DNA of 64,000 bases from Diploptera punctata (lineage: Eukaryota; Arthropoda; Insecta; Blattodea; Blaberidae). The stretch's first letter is position 1, and every line of letters starts with the position of its first letter. The DNA lies in NCBI GenBank assembly GCA_030220185.1, contig JASPKZ010007552.1, forward strand, positions 1,091,501-1,155,500, written 5' to 3'. The position numbers and the translations under genes were made by a program. The notes under the pieces are model-generated. The model worked only from the letters and a program-made list of their open reading frames with translations. It did not search any database and was not told the DNA's origin. Positions 58,260 through 64,000 of the stretch are shown here, piece by piece.

Positions 58260-61200
58260 GTCACAAAGTGCGGCGGAAGTCAAAGTTTGGCGGAAGTCAC
58301 AAAGTTTGGCGCAAGTCACAAAGTTTGGCGCAAGTCACAAAGTTTGGCGGAAGTCACAAAGTTTGGCGGAAGTCACAAAGTTTGGCGGAAGTCACAAAGT
58401 TTGGCGGAAGTCACAAAGTTTGGCGGAAGTCACAAAGTTTGGCGGAAGTCACAAAGTTTGGCGGAAGTCACAAAGTTTGGCGGAAGTCACAAAGTTCGGC
58501 GCAAGTCACAAAGTTCGGCGGAAGTCACAAAGTTCGGCGGAAGTCACAAAGTTCGGCGGAAGTCACAAAGTTCGGAGGAAGTCACAAATTTCGGCGGAAG
58601 TCACAAAGTTCGGCGGAAGTCACAAAGTTCGGCGGAAGACACAAAATGTGGCGGAAATCGGAAAGTGCGGCGGAAGTCACAAAGTGCGACGGGAGTCACA
58701 CAGTGCGGCGAAAGTATCAAGTGCGGCGAAATTATCTAGTGCGACGAAAGTATCAAGTGCGACGAAAGTCAGAAAGTGCGGCACAAGTCAGAATGTGTAC
58801 GGTAGTCAGAAAGTGGGGCGGAAGTCACAAAATGCGGCGGAAGTCACAAAGTGCGGCGGAAGTCACAAAGTGCTGCGGAAGTCACAAAGTACGGCGGAAG
58901 TCACAAAGTGTGGCAGAAGTCACAAAGTGCGGCGGAAGTCACAAAGTGCGGCGGAAGTCACAAAGTGCGGCGGAAGTCACAAAGTGCGGCGGAAGTCACA
59001 AAGTGTGTCAGGAGTCACAAAGTGCGACGGAAAACACAAAGTGCGGCGGAAGTCACAAAGTTTGGCGGAAGTCACAAAGTTTGGCGGAAGTCACAAAGTT
59101 TGGCGGAAGTCACAAAGTTTGGCGGAAGTCACAAAGTTCGGCGCAAGTCACAAACTTTGGCGGAAGTCACAAAGTTCGGCGGAAGTCACAAAGTTCGGCG
59201 GAAGTCACAAAGTTCGGCGGAAGTCACAAAGTTCGGCGGAAGTCACAAAGTTCGGCGGAAGTCACAAAGTTCGGCGGAAGTCGTAAAGATCGGCGGAAGT
59301 CACAAAGTTCGGCGGAAGACACAAAATGTGGCGGAAATCGGAAAGTGCGGCGGAAGTCACAAAGTGCGACGGGAGTAACAAAGTGCGACGGAAGTCACAA
59401 AGTGCGGCGGAAGTCACAAAGTGCGGCGGAAGTCACAAAGTACGGCGGAAGTCACAAAGTGTGGCAGAAGTCACGAAGTGCGGCGGAAGTCACAAAGTGC
59501 GGCGGAAGTCACAAAGTGCGGCGGAAGTCACAAAGTGCGGCGGAAGTCACAAAGTGTGGCAGGAGTCACAAAGTGCGGCGGAAGTCACAAAGTTCGGCGG
59601 AAGTCACAAAGTTTGGCGGAAGTCACAAAGTTTGGCGGAAGTCACAAAGTTTGGCGGAAGTCACAAAGTTTGGCGGAAGTCACAAAGTTTGGCGGAAGTC
59701 ACCAAGTTCTGCGCAAGTCACAAAGTTCGGCGGAAGTCACAAAGTTCGGCGGAAGTCACAAAGTTCGGCGGAAGTCACAAAGTTCGGCGGAAGTCACAAA
59801 GTTCGGCGAAAGTCACAAAGTTCGGCGGAAGTCACAAAGATCGGCGGAAGTCACAAAGTTCGGCGGAAGACACAAAATGTGGCGGAAATCGTAAAGTGCG
59901 GCGGAAGAATCCAAAGTGCGACGGGAGTAACAAAGTGCGGCGAAAGTCTCATCAAGTGCGGCGAAATATCAAGTGCGCGACGAAAGTATCAAGTGCGACG
60001 AAATGCACAAGTGCGGCACAATTCAGAAAGTGCGTCGGTAGTCAGAAAGTGCGGCGGAAGTCACAAAGTGCGGCGGAAGTCACAAAGTGCGGCGGAAGTC
60101 ACAAAGTGCGGCGGAAGTCAGAAAGTGCGGCAGAAGTCACATAGTGCGGCGGAAGTCACAAAGTTTGGCGGAAGTCACAAAGTTTTGCGGAAGTCACCAA
60201 GTTTGGGGAAGTCACAAAGTTTGGCGGAAGTCACAAAGTTTGGCGGAAGTCACAAAGTTTGGGGGGGAGTCACAAAGTTTTGGCGGAAGTCACCAAGTTT
60301 GGCTGAAGTCACAAAGTTTGGCGGAAGTCACAAGTTTGGGCGGAAGTTCACCAAGTTTGGCGGAAGTCACAAAGTTTGGCGGAAGTTCACAAAGTTGGGC
60401 GAAGTCACAAGTTTGGGGGAAGTCACAAAGTTTGGCGGAAGTCACGAAGTTCTGCGCAAGTCACAAAGTTCGGCGGAAGTCACAACGTTCGGCGGAAGTC
60501 ACAAAGTTCGGCGGAAGTCACAAAGTTTCGTCGGAAGTCACAAAGTTCCGGCGGAAGTCACAAAGTTCGCGGAAGTCACAATGTCGGCGGCAGACAACAA
60601 AATGTGGGCGGAAAGTCGGAAAGTGCGCGGAAGTCACAAAGTGCGGACGGAAGGTTAACAAAGTGCGGGCGAAAGTATCAAGTGCGGCGAAATTGGCAAG
60701 TGCGCGAAAGTGATCAAGTGCGACGAAGTCAGAAAGTGCGGCACAATTCAGAAAGTGTAGGTAGTCGATGGTATGTCGGCTGAAGTCGCTCAAAATGCGG
60801 CGGAAGTCACCAAATGCGACGGAAGTCACAAAGTTCGGCGCGGAAGTCACAAAGTGCGGCGGGAAGTCACAAAGTAGGCGGCGGAAGTCACAAGTGCGGC
60901 AGAAGTCACCAAAGTGCGGCGGAAGTCACAAAGTGCGGCGGAAGTCACAAAGTGCGGCGGAATTCACCAAGTGCGGCGGCAGTCACAAAGTTTGGCGGGA
61001 GTCACAAAGTGCGGCGGCAGAACACAAAGTGCGGCGGGAAGTCACAAAGTTTGGCGGAAGTCACAAAGTTTGGCGAAGTCACAAAGTTTGGCGGGATTCA
61101 CAAAGTTTGGCGAAGTCACAAAGTTTGGCGGAAGTCACAAGTTTCGGCGCAAGTCCACAAAGTTCGGCGGACTTCACAAAGTTTTCGGCGGAAGTCACAA

Positions 61201-64000
61201 AGTTTCGGCGGATTCACAAATTTCGCGTAAGTCACAAAGTTCGGCTGAAGTCAAAAGTTCGGCTGAAGTCACAAATCGGCTTACAATTCCGTGTGGCGGA
61301 AATCAGGAAAGTTCGCGGAAGTCACAAAGTGCGGCGGAATTCACAAAGTGCGGCGGAAGTCACACAGTGCTGCGAAATATCACAAAGTGCGGCGAAAGTA
61401 TCAAGTGCGGACGAAATATCTAGAAAGTGCGGACAAAGTCAAAAGTGCGGCACAAGTCAGAAACTGGTGCTTAGTCAGAAAGTGCTGCGGGAGTCACAAA
61501 GTGCGGGCGAAGTCACAAAGTGCGACGGAAGTCACAAAGTGCGGCGGAAGTCACAAATTGCGGCGGAAGTCATCAAGTACGGCGGAAGTCACAAAGTGCG
61601 GCAGAAGTCACAAAGTGCGGCCGGAAGTCACAAAGTGCGGCGGAAGTCGCAACAAGTGTGTGGAAGAGTCACAAAGGTGGCGTGAAAACACAAAGTGTGC
61701 GGCGGAAGTCAAAAAGTGTGGCGGAAGTCAACAAAGTTGGCTGAAGTCACAAAGTTTGGCGGAAGTCACCAAGTTTGGCGGAAGTCACAAAGTTTGGCGG
61801 AAGTCCCAAAGTTCGGCGGAAGTCACAAAGTCGGCGGAAGTCACAAAGTTCGGCGGAAGTCACAAAGTTCGGCGGAAGTCACAAAGTTCGGCGGAAGTCA
61901 TAAAGTTCGGCGGAAGTCACAAAGTTGGCGGAGTCACCAATATTCGGCGGAAGTCACAAAATGGGCGGAAGATCGGAAAGTGCGGCGGAAGTCGCAAAGT
62001 GCGAGGGAGATAGTCAAAGTGCGGCGAAAGTATCAAAGTGCGGCGAAGATTATCAAGTGCGGCGAAAGTATCAAGTGCGACGAAAAGTCAGAAGTGCGGC
62101 GACAAGTCAGAAAGTGTGCAGTAGTCAGAAAGTGTGCGCGGAAGTCAGAAAGTGCGGCGGAAGTCACAAAGTGCGGCGGAAGTCACAAAGTGCGGCGGAA
62201 GTCACAAAGTGCGGCAGATGTCACAAAGTGCGGCGGAAGTCACAAAGTTTGGCGGAAGTCACAAAGTTTTGCGCAAGTCACAAAGTTTGGCGGAAGTCAC
62301 AAAGTTTGGCGGAAGTCACAAAGTTTGGCGGAAGTCACAAAGTTTGGCGGAAGTCACAAAGTTTGGCTGAAGTCACAAAGTTTGGCGGAAGTCACAAAGT
62401 TTGGCGGAAGTCACAAAGTTTGGCGGAAGTCACAAAGTTTGGCGGAAGTCACAAAGTTTGGCGGAAGTCACAAAGTGGGCGGAAGTCACGAAGTTCGGCG
62501 CAAGTCACAAAGTTCGGCGGAAGTATCAAAGTTCGGCGGAAGTCACAAAGTTCGGAGGAAGTCACAAAGTTCGGCGGAAGTCACAAAGTTCGGCGGAAGT
62601 CACAAAGTTCGGCGGAAGTCACAATGTTCGGCGGAAGACACAAAATGTGGCGGAAATCGGAAAGTGTGCGGAAGTCACAAAGTGCGACGGGAGTAACAAA
62701 GTGCGGCGAAAGTATCAAGTGCGGCGAAATTGGCAAGTGCGACGAAAGTATCAAGTGCGACGAAAGTCAGAAAGTGCGGCACAAGTCAGAAAGTGTGCGG
62801 TAGTCAGAAAGTGCGGCGGAAGTCACAAAGTGCGACGGAAGTCACAAAGTGTGGCGGAAGTCACAAAGTGCGGCGGAAGTCACAAAGTACGGCGGAAGTC
62901 ACAAAGTACGGCGGAAGTCACAAAGTGCGGCGGAAGTCACAAAGTGTGGCAGAAGTCACAAAGTGCGGCGGAAGTCACAAAGTGCGGCGGAAGTCAAAAA
63001 ATGTGGCAGGAGTCACAAAGTGCGGCGGAAGTCACAAAGTGCGGCGGAAGTCACAAAGTTTGGAGGAAGTCACAAAGTTTGGCGGAAGTCACAAAGTTTG
63101 GCGGAAGTCCCAAAGTTTGGCGGAAGTCACAAAGTTTGGCGGAAGTCACAAAGTTCGGCGGAAGTCACAAAGTTCGGCGAAAGTCACAAAGTTCGGCGGA
63201 AGTCACAAAGTTCGGCGGATGTCACAAATTTCGGCGGAAGTCACAAAGTTCGGCGGAAGTCACAAAGTTCGGCGGAAGTCACAAAGTTCGGCGGAAGTCA
63301 CAAAGTTCGGCGGAAGTCACAAAGTTCGGCGGAAGTCACAAAGTTCGGCGGAAGTCACAAAGTTCGGCGGAAGACACGAAATGTGGCGGAAATCGGAAAG
63401 TGCGGCGGAAGTCACAAAGTGCGACGGGAGTCACAAAGTGCGGCGAAAGTATCAAGTGCGGCGAAATTATCAAGTGCGACGAAAGTATCAAGTGCGACGA
63501 AAGTCAGAAAGTGCGGCAGAAGTCAGAAAGTGTGCGGTAGTCAGAAAGTGCGGCGGAAGTCACAAAATGCGGCGGAAGTCACAAAGTGCGACGGAAGTCA
63601 CAAAGTGCGGCGGAAGTCACAAAGTGCGGCGGAAGTCACAAAGTGTGGCAGAAGTCACAAAGTGCGGCGGAAGTCACAAAGTGCGGCGGAAATCACAAAG
63701 TGTGGCAGGAGTCACAAAGTGCGGCGGAAGTCACAAAGTGCGGCGGAAGTCACAAAGTTTGACGGAAGTCACAAAGTTTGGCGGAAGTCACAAAGTTTGG
63801 CGGAAGTCACAAAGTTTGGCGGAAGTCACAAATTTTGGCGGAAGTCACAAAGTTTGGCGGAAGTCACAAAGTTTGTCGGAAGTCACAAAGTTCGGCGCAA
63901 GTCACAAAGTTCGGCGGAAGTCACAAAGTTCGGCGGAAGTCACAAAGTTCGGCGGAAGTCACAAAGTTCGGCGGAAGTCACAAAGTTCGGCGGAAGTCAC
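58260..64000 (+). repeat. Array block: higher-order repeat HOR-2, period about 550-740 bp
   Basis: Each period runs through ACAAAGTGCGG units, then ACAAAGTTTGG units, then ACAAAGTTCGG units, then a marker gaagacacaaaatgtggcgg with gaaatcgg, then short agtatcaagtgcg units. Markers are at about 58633, 59313, 59864, 60588, 61287 (decayed), 61950, 62632 and 63369. The window ends inside the GTTCGG phase of the next period. Confidence 0.88.

Larger units (their letters stand above)
40621..64000 (+). repeat. 19-bp satellite array, at least 23.4 kb, continues past window
   Basis: About 1,230 head-to-tail units of AGAAAGTGCGGCGGAAGTC and variants (ACAAAG..., ACACAG..., ...GCGAAAGTC, ...GTTCGG..., ...GTTTGG..., ...GGCTAAAGTC). 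The plus strand is about three-quarters purine, and each canonical unit has two CpGs, in contrast to the AT-rich flank. Since 19 is 1 mod 3, three units make 57 bp, and every forward frame reads the same 19-residue period (R-K-S-x-S-A-A-E-V-x-x-C-G-G-S-x-x-V-R). The many forward frames, up to 815 codons at 58211-60658, are therefore properties of the repeat and not evidence of genes. The array begins with degenerate units at 40621-40760. Confidence 0.98.

Noticed and set aside
42090..60850. Minus-strand ORFs with Phe-Arg-Arg-Thr-Leu and Pro-Pro-His repeats
   Set aside because: Antisense readings of array units. They are open only where the variant unit removes TGA, for example the GCAAAG and CCGAGAG blocks.
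40734..63540. Dozens of long forward ORFs (up to 815 codons) rich in Arg, Lys, Ser and Ala
   Set aside because: The 19-bp unit lacks stops in every forward frame, so long frames are expected by construction. The same peptide appears in all three frames and changes with the variant blocks.
40621..64000. CRISPR-like array
   Set aside because: Units are contiguous 19-mers without spacers, and the context is eukaryotic transposon-rich DNA.

Overview
This is a eukaryotic, most likely insect, window with no intact host gene that I can recognise. The unique sequence is AT-rich. It is full of 5'-truncated non-LTR retrotransposons, tRNA-derived SINEs, TIR transposons and microsatellites, and two giant tandem arrays fill about 26 kb of the 64 kb. 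The recurring LINE family L1 has the motif order NKVLRK-FGPKRDE-GEWRRLHNNEL-RRLRWAGHVARMG-GKRPVGRPRMRW. I associate that family with insects, especially cockroaches and termites. That is recollection, so the species is not established.

Layout. 1-1422: dispersed repeat X (copy A), interrupted by a 941-bp solo LTR. 2142-2700: antisense relic of an R1/I-type LINE (RNase H tail and CCHC-like end). 2715-5746: TG-rich microsatellite and a 14-bp minisatellite of about 150 units. 5.8-36 kb: a degenerate tandem array of a roughly 5-kb unit, here called D1. Unit starts are near 6.7, 13.8, 22.9, 28.8 and 35.5 kb, and three of the junctions carry the same antisense SINE (S5). Each D1 unit has its own later insertions, and the sister units serve as empty sites. 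These insertions include SINEs S1, S2, S4 and S5, LINE families L1, L2 and L3, a CTAG-flanked MITE, a mariner-type deletion derivative, a Transib-like relic and a 2155-bp Transib-like foldback whose ends are CACAGTG with a 5-bp duplication CACCC. 36.2-39.7 kb: mostly featureless AT-rich DNA with a few SINEs. 39.76-40.62 kb: two head-to-tail partial copies (B, C) of repeat X. 40.62-64.0 kb: an uninterrupted array of a 19-bp CpG-rich unit (AGAAAGTGCGGCGGAAGTC and variants), running off the window end.

The most interesting biology is in three places. First, the 19-bp satellite appears to have grown from a few proto-units at the end of repeat X: copy A still has them unamplified, and copies B and C show the duplication step. 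Second, the foldback Transib-like element has ends shaped like a RAG recombination signal (heptamer, 22-23 bp spacer, A-rich block). Third, the array is layered into higher-order repeats. Because the unit length is 1 mod 3, all three forward frames read the same 19-residue periodic peptide, which explains the many long but spurious open frames. Two indel-rich patches inside the array (about 54.26-56.56 and 60.19-62.14 kb) look like unpolished long-read sequence, and the first looks like a false duplication of the 2.25 kb before it.
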